A stretch of 64,000 nucleotides of DNA from Penelope pileata (lineage: Eukaryota > Chordata > Aves > Galliformes > Cracidae). Location: positions 186,001 through 250,000 of the forward strand of contig WBMW01001309.1 of NCBI GenBank assembly GCA_013396635.1, read 5' to 3'. Positions within the stretch are counted from its first letter, which is position 1, and the number at the start of each line of letters is the position of its first letter. Positions 13,484-26,100 of this stretch are shown here, piece after piece. The notes beneath the pieces were generated by a model, which was given only the letters and a program-made list of their open reading frames with translations, did no database searches and was not told where the DNA came from. Position numbers and translations under genes: made by a program.

Positions 13484-14851
13484 CTGGAACACAAACAGAA
13501 AAACAAAGTCAATACCAACACTCAAAGCACGAGGGAAGGGGAAGGATAAAAGCAGGCTACAGTGAGATTGTATAACTATGATCACAGTCTTAGCAGCCAA
13601 ACAAAGACCACAGCTGACTGCAGTTAAAGATGTGCATGGACCAGAGCGTCTGCAGAATGAGAGTCTGCCCCAGACACGAATGCTGGCAGAGCTACACTAC
13701 ATCAGGCAAGGAGGAGGAAGTGCAGTTTTGCTGGCAAAAGGTCAGGCTTTCACCATTGCTGACAATCTCCCCTCCCTGCACCATCCAGCAGAGCGTACCC
13801 CTGACTGATGTCACTCCTCCAGAAGCAGCACAGAGGGATTCCCCCTGCCAGATCCCCAGACAGCCTGCCACCAGCTGCCACAGCTCCCCTGACGGCATCC
13901 AGAGCTGCTTTTTGGCTGTCCAAAGGAGAGAAGAAGGGGAGGGGTTCCTGGAACCACTCTGCAGCACTGAAAGGAGCACTGAGTCAGACTGCCAAAGCCT
14001 TGAAACCAAAACACTCAGCCTGCTGTGGCGTGACACGTTTTGACACTACTCCTGCTTGAAGGCAATTCATTCCCCTTAGCAGTTTGGCCAAACCCAAAAT
14101 GATGCTGCCAAGGGCGATATCCTTCAGGCTTCCCCACCACTGGAACAGTACAAGTGATGTTTCTCCTTCAGCCACGCAGCTTAGCTGAGCAAAACAAAGG
14201 CAAAAGAACTTGTGAGAAGTCAGCAGGGGCGGAACTGGGTGGCCTTTAAGGTCCCTTCCAACCCCAGCCATTCTGATTCTACGCTGAGGAGAATAGGCCA
14301 GGTTTCAAAGAGAAGGAGAAGGGGTGTTTCCCTGCACCTCCAAGCAGCAGGACACGGTGGGAGACACACAGGAAGGTCACACTCCCTGAGGCTGACAGGT
14401 CTGCGTGTGAGGCTCCAGGTTCAGATTAAAAGAAGCAAAATTTAGGGCAAATGTACTTCCTGCTTGCTCAAGTGAAACGGACTGGGTTGGTTTTCCCTCT
14501 CTCGCTGCCCCAGAGGGAAAGAGAACAGAGACAGCAGCCTGCTTTACTGTACAGAACGGCTACAGCTGGTTTTATCGGAAAAAAAAAAAAAAAACACAAA
14601 AAACCAAGGAGGGCTCACGGAAACAGTGACCCGGGCTCCTAAAAGCAAACCAAAGAAAGAACAGCTGCCAGCCGCAGGCAGACCCCGCCGCTGGAAGAAG
14701 CACCGGGGGCAGCGCGAGCCCCGCCGAGGCTCCCCCGCCCGGCGCCAGGCCCCGCACCGCCTCACCCTGAGGCCTGGAGCACCGAGGCCGCACCGGGAGA
14801 GGCGGGGAGCAGCGCGCGGGCCCGGAGGCGAGAGGGGCGGCCCGCACCTAC
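13484..14851 (-). other. UBE2F: UBE2F intron 1
   Basis: Lies between the non-coding exon donor (14851) and the acceptor before exon 2 (13484-13486). It contains a CR1 3' terminus (14220-14283) and a short A-run near 14580. The plus-strand ORFs at its promoter end follow from high GC content. Confidence 0.65.
14220..14283 (+). repeat. CR1 LINE 3' terminus, short
   Basis: Contains the CR1 signature 'ctttaaggtcccttccaacc' followed by 'ccattctgattct', the usual end of sense-strand CR1 copies. Confidence 0.75.
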
Positions 14852-15110
14852 CTGAGCGCGGCGTCACGGCCCGGCACCCGCGGCCAACACCATCCCGGGG
14901 CTGGCCCGGGGCAGAGGTGGCGGCGCAGCTCCTCCTCCTCCCTCAGCTGCCCGCCCGCCCTCCCGCCGCGCCGGAAGTGGGCGGGGCGTACGGGCGTCTC
15001 CTCCTACTCCGGTAACGACGGCTCTACCGACCCTCGCCGCCGTCTCGCGAGAGTTGGGGCGGCGCGAGCGCAGTTCGCCCCCCGCCGGCCGCCCGGCGCC
15101 ATGTTGGGCG
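14852..15110 (-). promoter_or_regulatory. UBE2F: UBE2F CpG-island promoter and non-coding exon 1
   Basis: This is the most CpG-dense stretch in the left half of the window. On the minus strand a strong donor (CAG|GTAGGT, exon edge at 14852) would splice to the acceptor before 13483, giving a 5' UTR exon. Upstream are classic TATA-less elements: an ETS site CCGGAAGTG at 14971-14979, an adjacent GC box at about 14979-14986, the palindrome TCTCGCGAGA at 15043-15052, and a YY1-like GCGCCATGTTGG at about 15096-15107. The transcription start is not fixed by sequence. Such promoters often fire both ways, but I see no plus-strand gene to the right. Confidence 0.75.
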
Positions 15111-15599
15111 CTGTGCCCTAAGCAGTAGCGCGGTTGTGGAGGGGGGGGAGGGGTTCACACAGCGGGCTTGGGGCAGCCCTCACACGGGTGGCTGCTGAGA
15201 TTAACTCGCTGAGCACGTACATTCCAGCTCCGGATTAGTGAAAGCAGTAGTCCATCAGGTGACATCTGTGTGAAGTCATAGGAGTACATTTAATAACAGA
15301 AAGTAAATAACTTGGGTATCCCGAGTCTGGGCTGATGGCAACACTTGAAACCACTTTGGAAGCTTTGACCGTCACCTGGGATCTGTACAGCATAGCTATG
15401 TGTGTGGCTGTGGAGCGTTCCTCCATCCCACAACATGCAGTGAGCAGAGGGACCAGAATTAAACACTTAGAGAAGTGTCTGTGTTCGAAGGTTTGGAAAA
15501 GCAGAGCGAGAGCTCAGGCGCAAAGCTTGGAAGGCAGCGATTGAAATACCCGCGAGTTCCTAAACATTCACAGGAATGATGTTGCTGCTCTGCTGTCCT
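15111..15599. other. Intergenic, no gene seen
   Basis: Right shoulder of the UBE2F CpG island, then unique sequence up to the CR1 fragment. No splice-bounded ORF or recognised repeat. Confidence 0.5.
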
Positions 15600-16620
15600 A
15601 TTACTGTCTACCCTTGTGAAAAGTTTGTTTCCCACTTGTTTATAGTCCCCTTTTAAATACTGGAAGGCTGCAGTGAGGTCCCCCCGCAGCCTTCTCTTCT
15701 CCGTGCTGAACAAGCCCAGCTCCCTCAGCCTGTCCTCGTAGGGGAGGGGCTCCAGCCCTCTGAGCATCTTTGTGGCCTCCTCTGAACCCTCTCCAACAGT
15801 TCCACGTCTTTCCTGCACTGGGAGCCCCAGACCTGGACACAGTGCTCCAGATGGGGCCTCACGAGGGCAGAGCAGAGGGACAATCCTCTCCCTGTCCCTG
15901 CTGCCACCCCTCTGCTGATGGAGCCCAGGATACCGTTGGCCTTCCGAGCTGCAAGAGCACACTGCTGGCTCATATTTAGTTTTTCATCCACCAGGACCCC
16001 CAGGTCCTTCTTAGCAGGGCTGCTCTCCAGTTCTTTTTCTCCCAGTCTGTGTATATACCTGAGATTACTCCTACCCAAGTGCAAGACCTTGCTCTTTGCT
16101 GTGTTGAACCTCGGTAGGTTTGCACGGGCCCACCTTTCGAGTTTGTCGAGGTCCCTCTGGATGGCATCTCTTCCTTCCGTTGTGTCAACCACACCACTCA
16201 GCTTGGTGTCGTCAGCAAACTGCTGAGGGTGCACTTCATCCCCTCATCGATGTCGTTGATGAAGATGTTGAAGAGCACTGGTCCCAAGACAGACCCGTGG
16301 GGAACACTGTTCGTCACCATCCTCTACCTGGACATAGTGCCATTCACCACAGCCCTCTGTCTACAGCCTTCCAACCAATTCCTTATCCACCAAGTACTCC
16401 ACCCTTCAAATCCATATCTCTCCAATTTAGAGATAAGGATGTGGTGGGGGACCATGTCGAAGGCTTTGTACAAACCCAGGAAGATGACATCAGTTGCCTT
16501 CCCTTTGTTCAGTAATGCCATCGCTCTTATCATAGAAGGCCACTAGATTGGTTTTGCACCATCTGCCCTTGGTGAAGCCTTGGTGAAACTTTTCCACAGT
16601 TTTAATTCCTAGTGCCTAGC
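15600..16620 (-). mobile_element. CR1 LINE fragment with disrupted reverse-transcriptase ORF
   Basis: Read on the minus strand, this is the C-terminal part of CR1 ORF2. The segment 16324-16533 carries the RT finger/palm stretch with LYKAFDMVPHHILISKL. The segment 15725-16234 begins at the FADDTKLS active-site block and runs on through the conserved C-terminal half. The two segments are in different frames, so the ORF is broken by at least one frameshift. Stops and further frame changes end the reading near 15725. The 5' part of the element is missing, and the usual ATTCTATGA-type 3' end is not seen. It is a dead copy inserted about 0.5 kb from the UBE2F promoter. Confidence 0.92.
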
Positions 16621-17766
16621 TAAAATTCACAGTTTAATTCCTTGTTCTTGGAAAGATTGTAACAGAAAGATGAAGTTGTCAAGCAGGCGCTCAGAAAAAC
16701 CTGCTGTCTGGCTTCAGCAGGGCACAAGGCAAGAAGGAAACGAAGCTGCTGTGTGAGGGCTGCTCCAAAGCACATTTCCTTCAGGAAAACCAAGAAACCT
16801 GCGCTCTGTTTTATCTTCAGGTATCGATAGCTATCCTCCTCTTTTCTATGGCACCGCAGTTCAGTTAATGTCTGTGGCTGTGACCTGTGCTGGGATTAAT
16901 AAAATAGCTTTATGAGCCAGTTCATAAAGGTGCTGTCAACCAACCATTGCCTCCTCTGAAGACTAATTAAAGGCAAGCCAATATTGCCCAGCGCAGCCTG
17001 TAACGGTGACAGGTCTCCTTGCACCTTCTGCCAATTCCACTTACTAGTGAGGAGCAAAACTCAGCATCTGATGTTGGGTGACCTTCTGGAACTACTTAAT
17101 TTTCGTTTACTGCAGCGTGAAGAAAAGTCTTTGAAAATCAGATTAATCTGAGCCCATGGCCTGGTTATTCTTTTTTTTTTTTTTTCAGATAGTGTTGTTG
17201 TAAGTCTAGACAGCAAGACAGCAGTGCTGCTTACTGGAGGCAAACCTCTTGTTTTTGCTGTGATACCTCTCTACCCACGCAAAATCCAGTCTGTTAAAAA
17301 TGAAACAGAAGCGTTGTATATACACAAAATAGGCATCACAAAGGATACCTCGTGGCAGCACAGACGCTTCCCACTGCTGCATTTTCTCAGCTCATATTTG
17401 TTACTTGTTTTGCTTTGTTTGGCTTTTTTCTCCCTCATTCTCTCAGCTTCTTTTATCCCTGAGACTCGAGGAGTGTAGCAAAAGATAATCCTGAAGCTGA
17501 TCTCTGCACCCAACAGTGCAGAGACCAAGATCTTGAGAAACACTTTTGGCAAAAAGCGGAGAACCTTGATTTCCAGAAGTACCAGCTGATGTGGGGGAAA
17601 CTCAAACTGCCCCAGTGGGTACCCCACATCAGGTATTGTGCTGCATATTTGAACAACCCAAAGTAGCTATTTTCAGAGGTGCTGAAGAGATGAGTCTCAA
17701 ATTGTTCAGCAGCTAATGAAATAATTGCAGTTGATTAAGCAATTTCGTGATATTAGATGTGTATTT
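16621..17766. other. Intergenic, no gene seen
   Basis: Unique AT-rich DNA between the CR1 fragment and the endogenous retrovirus. Short ORFs only, plus a poly-T run near 17171. Confidence 0.5.
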
Positions 17767-17771
17767 ATATC

Positions 17772-18086
17772 TGTAGGGAAACAGTTGATCCCAGCATGAG
17801 CTGATGATTGAGCACCTGGTGGAGGGGTGTGGCTGGCCTGGGGAATACAGGTGGATCACTTGCACCTGTGACCGGAAGGGGTGGACCTGGGGCGGAGTTG
17901 CCCCAGGCTTAGATAAAGGCCAGCCAGGCAGAGAAGAAAGTAGTTTGAGGGAGCAGCTGGAGGAAGAAGCTTAAGAGCGAAGAAGTTTGAGAGAGAGGGT
18001 TGAGTAACAGCTTTGAGAAGCTGGAGAATGAAAGAGAAGAGAAAATGGTGTAGTTGTGAGATTTTTTTGGGACTTTTTCTGTTACA
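17772..18086 (+). repeat. 5' LTR of the endogenous retrovirus
   Basis: 315 bp, TG...CA ends. It contains a TATA-like 'cttagataaagg' near 17910 and is followed by GT and the primer-binding site. It differs from the 3' LTR by a 4-bp insertion (near 17926), a longer T-run near 18062, and scattered transitions. Confidence 0.9.
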
Positions 18087-18232
18087 GTTGGCGTAGTCAG
18101 CAAGATTAGGTGCTGTGTGTGAGGAAACCAAGAGAGAAGATAAAAGGTAAAGGGTGTGTGATTGCCGAAATGAGGTGGTTACTGTACATGATCTTGTTAG
18201 TCCTTGGGGCTCTTGTTGCCTGAAAATATGAT

Positions 18233-18700
18233 ATGGACAATGAAGACTGGATAGCTGATGGAATTGCTGAATATGATGGTAGATGGGAGGTCTATGAAAT
18301 TAAGCTCCCTGGAGAGAGAGAACGCTTAAAGTATATAGATAGGGACGTGAAGACTTACTTCACTGATAAAATGCACCTTTATGAGTCATTTCGGCCCTGG
18401 CCAGTGCTGTTTTGGAGAATGTTAGGAAGATTTGTGAATTTGGTGTCAAGAACTGAAGAATGGAGGCCAGTGGCGAAGCAGAAAGGAGATCTTAAAGAAA
18501 GGAAGAAGGAAAAAATGTGGTGGCCAGCAATGAGGCAGGAAAAGGAGTTTGAAAAAGAGACAAAGCCAGAGAAAGAGGGAGAAATCAGGGAATATGGAAG
18601 AAAATGGAGAAGAAGGAAAAAAGAATGGGAAAGAAGAAGGAAAAAAGGGAGGAAAAGCCTACAGGAAAGCTGGGGAGGGGCTTTTTACAAGGATAGATAA
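18233..18700 (+). pseudogene. Short ORF in the retroviral interior, not recognised
   Basis: A 155-codon ORF. Its first half has ordinary composition with several Trp residues; its second half is dominated by Lys, Glu and Arg from purine-rich DNA, and its end runs into the nested CR1 fragment. Just upstream, 18170-18223 encodes a short hydrophobic, signal-like stretch that ends in a stop. It could be the remnant of a retroviral structural gene, but I recognise no family and the CR1 insertion has cut whatever followed. Confidence 0.35.
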
Positions 18701-18967
18701 TGACAGGACAAGGGGTAATAGTTATAAACTGGAAGAGGGTAGATTTAGACTAGATGTAAGGAAGAAATTCTTCCCTGTGAGGGTGGTGAGACACTGGGAC
18801 AGGTTGCCCAGAGAAGTCGTGGATGCCCCCTCCCTGGAGGTATTCAAAGCCAGGCTGGGTGGGGCTTTGGGCAACCTGGTCTGGTGGGAGGTGTCCTTGC
18901 CCATGGCAGGGGGGTTGGAACAAGATGATCTCTAAGGTCCCTTCCAACCTGAACCATTCTATGATTA
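18668..18967 (+). repeat. CR1 LINE 3' end nested in the retrovirus
   Basis: About 300 bp of sense CR1 3' sequence, from 'ggggctttttacaaggat' through the 'agaaattcttccctgtgagg' and 'ggttgcccagagaagt' blocks to 'ccattctatgatt'. An A-run follows. It lies wholly between the two LTRs. Confidence 0.93.
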
Positions 18968-19854
18968 AAAAAAAAAAAATTGAGTTTAGTTTCCTGTTTC
19001 TTTTGAAATTAAAGAAGATAAGTTTTGTTTTGGATGTAATGATTCCTGCTGTGAGTTGTTAATGTGTGGAATATGTTGCATTGTACATGCCTTATGAAGC
19101 TAAGTAAGAAAACTTGAAGTGTGGCCCAAGGGGGGCCTATTGAGATAAATAAAATGGTAAGAAATTGTATGTTCTTATGTATGCCCACCTGAAGGGGTGG
19201 AAACAGATGGAATGAGACATAGGTTACTGATCTTTGTGTACAGTGAGTGTTTGATTTACTGTAAATGGGCCGAAGATGATAACAGTATATAGCATCTTCA
19301 CTGCAAAGGGGTGGAAACAAGTTAGAAATGGATGCACTTCTTGAGGAAATGGAAAGAAGGAAAGGGGAAAAAAAAAAGTGGCCTGCAGCCTGTGCAGTGT
19401 CAATGTACTTGGAAGTGTTTATATACCTGGATGGAGTTAGCAGCTATGCTGTATGATTTGTAATTGATGAAGAAGTGAAGGGGACGGTGGCAGTCAGGAC
19501 TGCCTCAGTGAGGAACTGGCCCTGAGATGGAGATGAAGCTGCTGTGAGCTCCATTCCTTGTTGGACACTGCCAGCCATGTATGTTGGAAATGCACTGCTG
19601 CAGAGACTGGAGAGTTGCAGAGTATAAAGAAGGAACTGGAAGAAGAAAGATCTGAAGAGTGTGAAGAAGGTGGACTTTGAAGATGTATTTTTCGGCCCTG
19701 AGACTGATGAGATGTTTATGTAATTGATATTGTAGATGTTTGTGATATTGCAATGTATACATGTAACTGTATTGTATGATCTATAACCTATATTGTAAAT
19801 AATGGTAAAATGTTAACATGCTCAATCATCTGTTCATGCTGTGAAGGGGGGGAG

Positions 19855-20166
19855 TGTAGGGAAACAGCTGATCCCAGCATGAGCTGATGATTGAGCACCT
19901 GGTGGAGGGGTGTGGCTGGCCTGGGGAATACAGGTGGATCACTTGCACCTGTGACTGGAAGGGGTGGACCTGGGGCGGAGTTGCCCCAGGCTTAGATAAA
20001 GGCCAGGCAGAGAAGAAAGCAGCTTGAGAGAGCAGCTGGAGGAAGAAGCTTGAGAGAGAAGAAGTTTGGGAGAGAGAGGATTGAGGAACAGTTCTGAGAA
20101 GCTGGAGAATGAAAGAGAAGAGAAAATGGCGTAGTCGTGAGAGTTTTTGGGACTTTTTCTGTTACG
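19855..20166 (+). repeat. 3' LTR of the endogenous retrovirus
   Basis: 312 bp, preceded by a polypurine tract. The final base is G where the 5' LTR has A, directly before the ATATC duplication. Confidence 0.9.
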
Positions 20167-20171
20167 ATATC

Positions 20172-23100
20172 TTTGTATCAGTTCTTACTCAGAAACACCA
20201 ATGGCTAGCTGAGAATTCTTAATGGTTAGAACACGTTGATGCATATTTTGTTTTCCCATTGCTGTTTCTTTAACCTGGAAAGTGTTTCATGTTCCACACA
20301 GCAAAAATTTGAGCAGTTCCAGACATCATCTGGTGTGTCAAACAAAACCAAGACTTGGTCTCTATTGTATTTTGGATAGTTACCCAATTGTTTTCCATTG
20401 CCCAACAGTGACTGTTTGTGAGGCTACAGAGATGAAACAAGCGTCTTACATGTGAACTATCCCACCATGTAAGAGTATTTGTGGCTTCTTATTTTCTTCT
20501 CGGTCCTGAAAGCTTTTATTTAACACACACTTCTCTCTGTTGGGATGAAGCCTGCTTTTTATTAAAAGTATCACTTCCTGCCTTAGTGGGTATATATGAG
20601 TTCTCTTAGGAAGTCAGGAACAAACAGAACTAGCCATTATCCTAAAACTCCCTTGTGGCTTTCCTCGAACACAGCTTTTCCATGCTCTTACTTTGTAAAC
20701 TCTAGCTCTGTATCCAAACACATTCCATCTACTGAAAAGTAAAGTCAAATTCCCTGCTGCAGGTATGCACCAGGGAATCAGCCACCAGTCCTGGAGCAGC
20801 AGCAGGTGGGTGTTTGGTCAGAGCACTGGACCTGACCTGTGTTATACTGGTGGTACTCTGTGTGTTGGACAATGCTGAAACCTCAAACCAAACTCTTTTG
20901 GTGTGGGCAAATGAAAATCAGCCTTGTGATTCTTATGGGCTCTATCTTGAGAATGACATTTTAACATGCCTGTTGTGTGATTACTACTTGACATAAAGCC
21001 AATATTTTACCTACTTTAAAACTATTTGCTTTACTGTTTGTGTGCAGCTTCCAAGCTTGTCCCCACTGACTGAAACTTAAATTTTCCTCACCCACACAAC
21101 AGATAGAGAAGAGGTAGATAGAGAAGTGATTTTGTTTTAATGTCAGACAATGAATGTAAAGGAACAGGAAAATGCAGTATGTTTCTGGTTTAATTTTTTT
21201 TTTTTTTAAGCACACTCTCACCGCTGTTGGCCTTTCTCTTATTCCTAATAATAGCCTTCCAGACTCAGAGGAACATGGGCCCTCTGGATCCTTAGGATCC
21301 CCTAGCACACAGTTGCAACAAAGCAACATCAATTCTGCTCAAAGGACAGAGGCAGCTTGACAAATTGCCATTTGGAAAAAAAAAAAATCCTACATCTATT
21401 GTAAGCTCTTGTTGCAGTGATTTCTCTTATGCAAGCCAGAGGTGTTCTGATATGAGCTTTACTGATGGTTTGGGAGTAAACCGTACTTAGTGTAGGAGCT
21501 GCCCCTTCTCAGACTTGTGATCCTTGAGGCACATGAGCTGTGAACAGGCAGGGGGAAAAAAGGAAAAAAACCAAAAACCTGGCTTGCAAATTATGTGATA
21601 CTCCAGCTTTTGCTCTTGCTGCACTCTGAGTGAACCTTTGTGAAATAGCATTTGTTGATTCAGACAGCAAAATGTTACACATGTCGCTGTGCTCCTTTTT
21701 TGACTTTGTGTGAAGGAGAGGAAAGCCTCAGGAAAGCTACCGTGTGCTGTGAGATGAGGCTTACACTGCCCTCTCATTTAAGAGTGAAAGCCAGACCTCA
21801 GTAGGCTGTATTTCAGTAGCTGCACAGGAACTAGAAGCAAATAAGAAAAAAAAAAAAAAGAGAAAAGAGAAGCAAGGACCTTCACTCACAGAAAGTTGTT
21901 TGGCAAAACATAAAACTGACTTTTCTAAAAGAGAAGCAAAACTGGAGCAACCCCACTCTCTTTTCCAAAACCTCACAGCGCTTGCTTAGTCAGGGGGAAG
22001 GCAGAACAGAAAACAGTGGCACGGAAGACGTCGGTGATGCGTTATTAAGACATTTGGCCCCAGTCTGCCCACTGGTCACCCCTTCAGATTGGATAGGGCC
22101 CTGGACAACCTTATCCAGTACCAGATATGGAGGTTGGTGGCCCTGCCTGCAGCAGGGGGGTTGGAACTTGATGATCCTTGGGGTCCCTTCCAACCCAACC
22201 ATTCTATGATGATTCAGACAGAGCGCTCCTGTGTACCCAGTGCGTGGCCATGAGACTCCTCTCACGCTGGCCACCAGCTGTTTGACTGCTCATGGCCATG
22301 TTGGGCCAGTCCTGGTGCATCTGCTCCAGTCTGGTCCAAGAAAACAAGGTCCAGCAAGAAGAATGCTGCAATTGCCTCCATGCCATTCCTCACAGGTTAC
22401 TGTTAGTAATGAATTAGCATCAGGCACATCCATAAGTACCTCTGAGGAAGCACACCAGCTGCTCTCCCTCCCAGACCTGAAGCAAAATACAAGAGACTCA
22501 ACCACAGAGACAACTACTCCAGTTTAATGGGTGTTCCCTGGAAGTAGAAAGTGAAGGCCCTTTTGGCAAGATGAGGGAATTTTGCAGGGTCAGAAGAGCT
22601 TTGATTCATTGTGTCTCAAACTCCACCCACTGAATCCATTCTGAGAAAGGGGCTATGAGAGCAGAAGACTGCATTTATTCTCAGAAGTGGTCAGCAAGCC
22701 AAGAGAACCAGGATCACAGAGTTTGCCCACAGAACAGAAGAGATTAAACCTTGGCAAGCTGCACATTTTCAGGCCTTTATACAGAGTCAGGTTGAGGATG
22801 TGTCTTGTTTGTTCAACTCTTGTCAGATAAGACGTCTGATTTTAAATATGAAGATAAAAGCAGCGTGGTATTACACCGTCTGCAGTGTTTGAAGAGTGAA
22901 GGAAACCAGCGAGTGTGCAGGATAGATATCTGTGGTGTGGCAGGAAACATACTCACCGATAGTGTTTGCTTTCCACCACCTTGTTTGCTTCCTTGGGTTC
23001 AACCCCTGCTGCCTTTTTCATCTCCCTCTCTCAGAGGAGAGCGTTGCACTTTTACACTGAAATCATTACAGACTGACCTCTCACACCACACCTGTAAGTG

Positions 23101-26100
23101 GCTTTGGAGCATCCAAAAGGAGAGGATGTTGTGCAACAGTAACTAATAGCAATGGTCACAGCTGCTGATTCAGGGCCATGTAGCCAAGAAAAAGTAAATC
23201 TCTCTGATGCAAGGCACGTGAGGTCATTGCCATGTGCAGTGCTTCACCTCCTGTGCACTTCAACTTGCATCTGCTGCGAGCTGCTTGGAAAAAGAGCAGA
23301 TTGCTGTAATTAATTTAATTGTGGTCACGATGACGACGTTGGAGCATTTTTCCACGTGCAGCTTTAATGAAGTCCTATGAGAAGGGGATGTGAGGAGTGC
23401 CTGCAGCATTGACTAGCAGGAAGCCAGCTGTTAGGAGCACAATCACTGCAGACAGTTTATGAGCAGAGCGCTGGGGGAGAAACATAGCGAGCAAAGAGGA
23501 AAACAGCCCTGTGGGTTATGTGTCACACAGCTGAGAGTTGATGTGGATTTTACAGCAAACAACAATGCAAACCTCTGATTAAGATCAATGCACGTTTGTC
23601 TCTTGCTACCTATCAGCGATGGCAGTGATGTGGAGTTTAGCTGCTGCTTCCTCTGGGCACTGCTAGTACCTGAGAGAAAAACAGCAGAGCGATGCTCTGA
23701 GTCGCATTACAAGGCCAGCCTTTGCCTGAAGTTCTAGGGAAAAAGAAGCCAAAAAAAAAAAAAAAAAAAATTGCACTAGATTTTGTTTTGAAGGATTGAG
23801 ATTCTTGCCGTGATTTGCCCTAATCTTGACTTATTTTTTTTTCCCCTTGAACAGAGAAATCTTCTCTTTCCATCTCCTGAAACGTAGTCTACCTGCAGGA
23901 CTTCATGTCCGTGACGCGATGGTGGTCACGGCCCCCAGTGACAACGTGGACTTTGGAGCCAAGGTTAAACTATAGAGGAGCCTGCACAGGGCCATGACAG
24001 GGTGTTACATGTTCAGCTCTTGGCTTTCACAATGATTAACCCAAAACCTCTTTTCCTCCTGGTTTGTTACCAGCAGGGCTTGCCTGCCCGTAGAACTGAC
24101 ATGGACCAGAAGCTCCTTCCCTCCAGTGCCTTATGGACCTCTGTTTTGCTCCCTACAGTGATCCCTTATGGAGACAGTGCTTGAAGCAGCATCTCATCAA
24201 CCCCGATACATCCTTCCAGACCAACCAGGAATAACGTGGTGAAGCATATAAAACATACCTGAGCTTTCCTCCATCTTTTTCATTCCAGCATGTAGAGTTC
24301 ACACCTTTATCTCAGACCTGCAAAGACCAGAACCTTTTCTCAGAGCTTTCCAGTAACAGCTGGAATTCCCTCGTTGCTCTGATGGCACACAGTCATACCC
24401 TAGATGCAAGAGGCCATTTCTTAAAACCCAAGCATTGAAATGCCAAAATCAAAATACCCAGTTATTACACTTTCCCGGTACGTCATCTCCCATTTCCTCC
24501 AAGTTTGGCATAAATCACAGCCTTCTGTTTTGTAAGGCTACTTTCTCAATTTCCTTCTCATAGGTTATTCCATTTATCTGTCCAGTCTATCAGCAGTGGG
24601 CTTGAAGATTTCAGGCTGTTTATCTGAGACACCTGAGGTCTTTGCCACAGTGGAAGAGTGATGGTGCATGAAGAACCATGTCAGCCACCCCTTCTGTGGC
24701 TGTGTCAGGGCGGTAAGGAGCCAGCACTCTGAAAAGAACACAGAAGCCAAACAGATTTCTTTAATGAGAAAGAAAAAGCAGTCCCAGCCCCTTCTGCAGG
24801 CTCCTCTGTTGGAGTGCGAGTGCAGGAAAACTGAGGGGCGTGGGCTGCTGGGGGGATTTCTCCAGATGTTGGGATTGTGTTGTGACTACAGAGCTGACAC
24901 CCCAAGTGAGACATCTGGAATGCAAAGGAAACAAGAAGGAAATCGTTACTAATTCACATAGCAGTCCAGAGTCCTGGGAGCCTGCAGCATTATCCTTCAG
25001 CCTCTCCTTCTAGGCCAAATGCTGGGGTTTTGCATGACAATGAGTAACCAAAAGCCAGTGCAGCTGAAGTCACCTGCAGCTAGAAGTGAAGGTTATTTTT
25101 CAAAGAACCCTTTTTGTCAAAGCAAATCAAAAGCAATCAGATTTCACTGAATACCATCTCCCCTGAGAGGAGCATAGGAACATCAAAAAATAATTCACGA
25201 TGATTCCCAGTATAATTTCTGATAGACAGGAATTATTATTATTTTGAATTTTGAACAGCTCTGAGTGGAAGGAAAAGTTAAAACATCAAGAGCACCAGTA
25301 TTTAGTGTATTATAAAACAGGAGTTTAGTGGTGATGAAAATTAAAAAAAAAAAAAAAAAAGGTGGCTTGAGCTATCATTGTGAAGTCATGCTGATGTTTT
25401 AGATCAAGGGCTAAAGAAGGAATTCTCCATCACTTTTAGGAACAAAGAAAATTGTAATAAAAGTCACGTCTAGCCAGAACAGAAGGAGAGATGCTGCGCC
25501 ATTTGCCTGCTGACGTTTGAGTCAGTCAGCCTCGAGAAATGCAGACCAGGAAGAAGAGAAACATCCTTGCTGTGCATCAGCAAGGTAAGGGCAGCTGGAG
25601 CATCTTGCTTCGGAGCAGGAGTGGAGGCCTGGGAACCACCACACTTCAAAACTTTTCCTAATAGACACACTACAGCTCAGACACATTTTAGGTTTGCTAC
25701 AGCCAGGCAGGCTTACCTGAGGAGAGCTTTTCTTGTTAGGCTCAGGATAAGAGCAATGAGAACAAAACCCACCACCCACTTTCCTTTTCCCCTCCACCCT
25801 TGGGTCTCAGTCTTCACAGTGGGAGATGCGACACAGAGTAGCTGTTCCACTACAAGCTGAATAAGGCTCTTTTTTCTTCCTTTCTCTCAATAGGGATAAA
25901 ATCACCTTGAACAAAGCTTTTTTAAATCATCCTCTGCCCTCTCCAGCATGCACCCTCTTGCTGCAGCTGGCTCTGGCACAGGGCTGTTTCACAGGATCAC
26001 CCAACAGAAAGCTTTACCCATGGATACGTGCTGTGAAATCTTCCCAGAAACATTCAGGACTCACCTCGATGCGTCCCTACATAACTTGTCCTGACTCCAG

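Larger units (their letters stand above)
17772..20166 (+). mobile_element. Non-autonomous endogenous retrovirus, LTR to LTR
   Basis: Two LTRs of 315 bp (17772-18086) and 312 bp (19855-20166) flank a 1.77 kb interior. Both begin TGTAGGGAAACAG; the 5' copy ends in CA and the 3' copy in CG. The insertion is bracketed by the 5-bp duplication ATATC (17767-17771 and 20167-20171). Two bases after the 5' LTR, 18089-18106 reads TGGCGTAGTCAGCAAGAT. This matches in 16 of 18 positions the primer site expected for tRNA-Ser, as I recall its 3' end. A G-rich polypurine tract (19844-19854) abuts the 3' LTR. A 5-bp duplication fits class III (ERVL-like) elements. I count about 15 substitutions between the LTRs, roughly 5 percent. 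No gag, protease or pol motif is visible, and a CR1 end is nested inside. Confidence 0.9.

Noticed and set aside
14626..15015. 129-codon Pro/Arg-rich plus-strand ORF at the UBE2F CpG island
   Set aside because: CpG islands give long open frames from high GC; it runs antisense across exon 1 and the promoter and has no recognisable domain.
18549..18935. 128-codon ORF spanning the retroviral interior and CR1
   Set aside because: Most of its sequence is translated CR1 3' untranslated DNA and purine-rich spacer.
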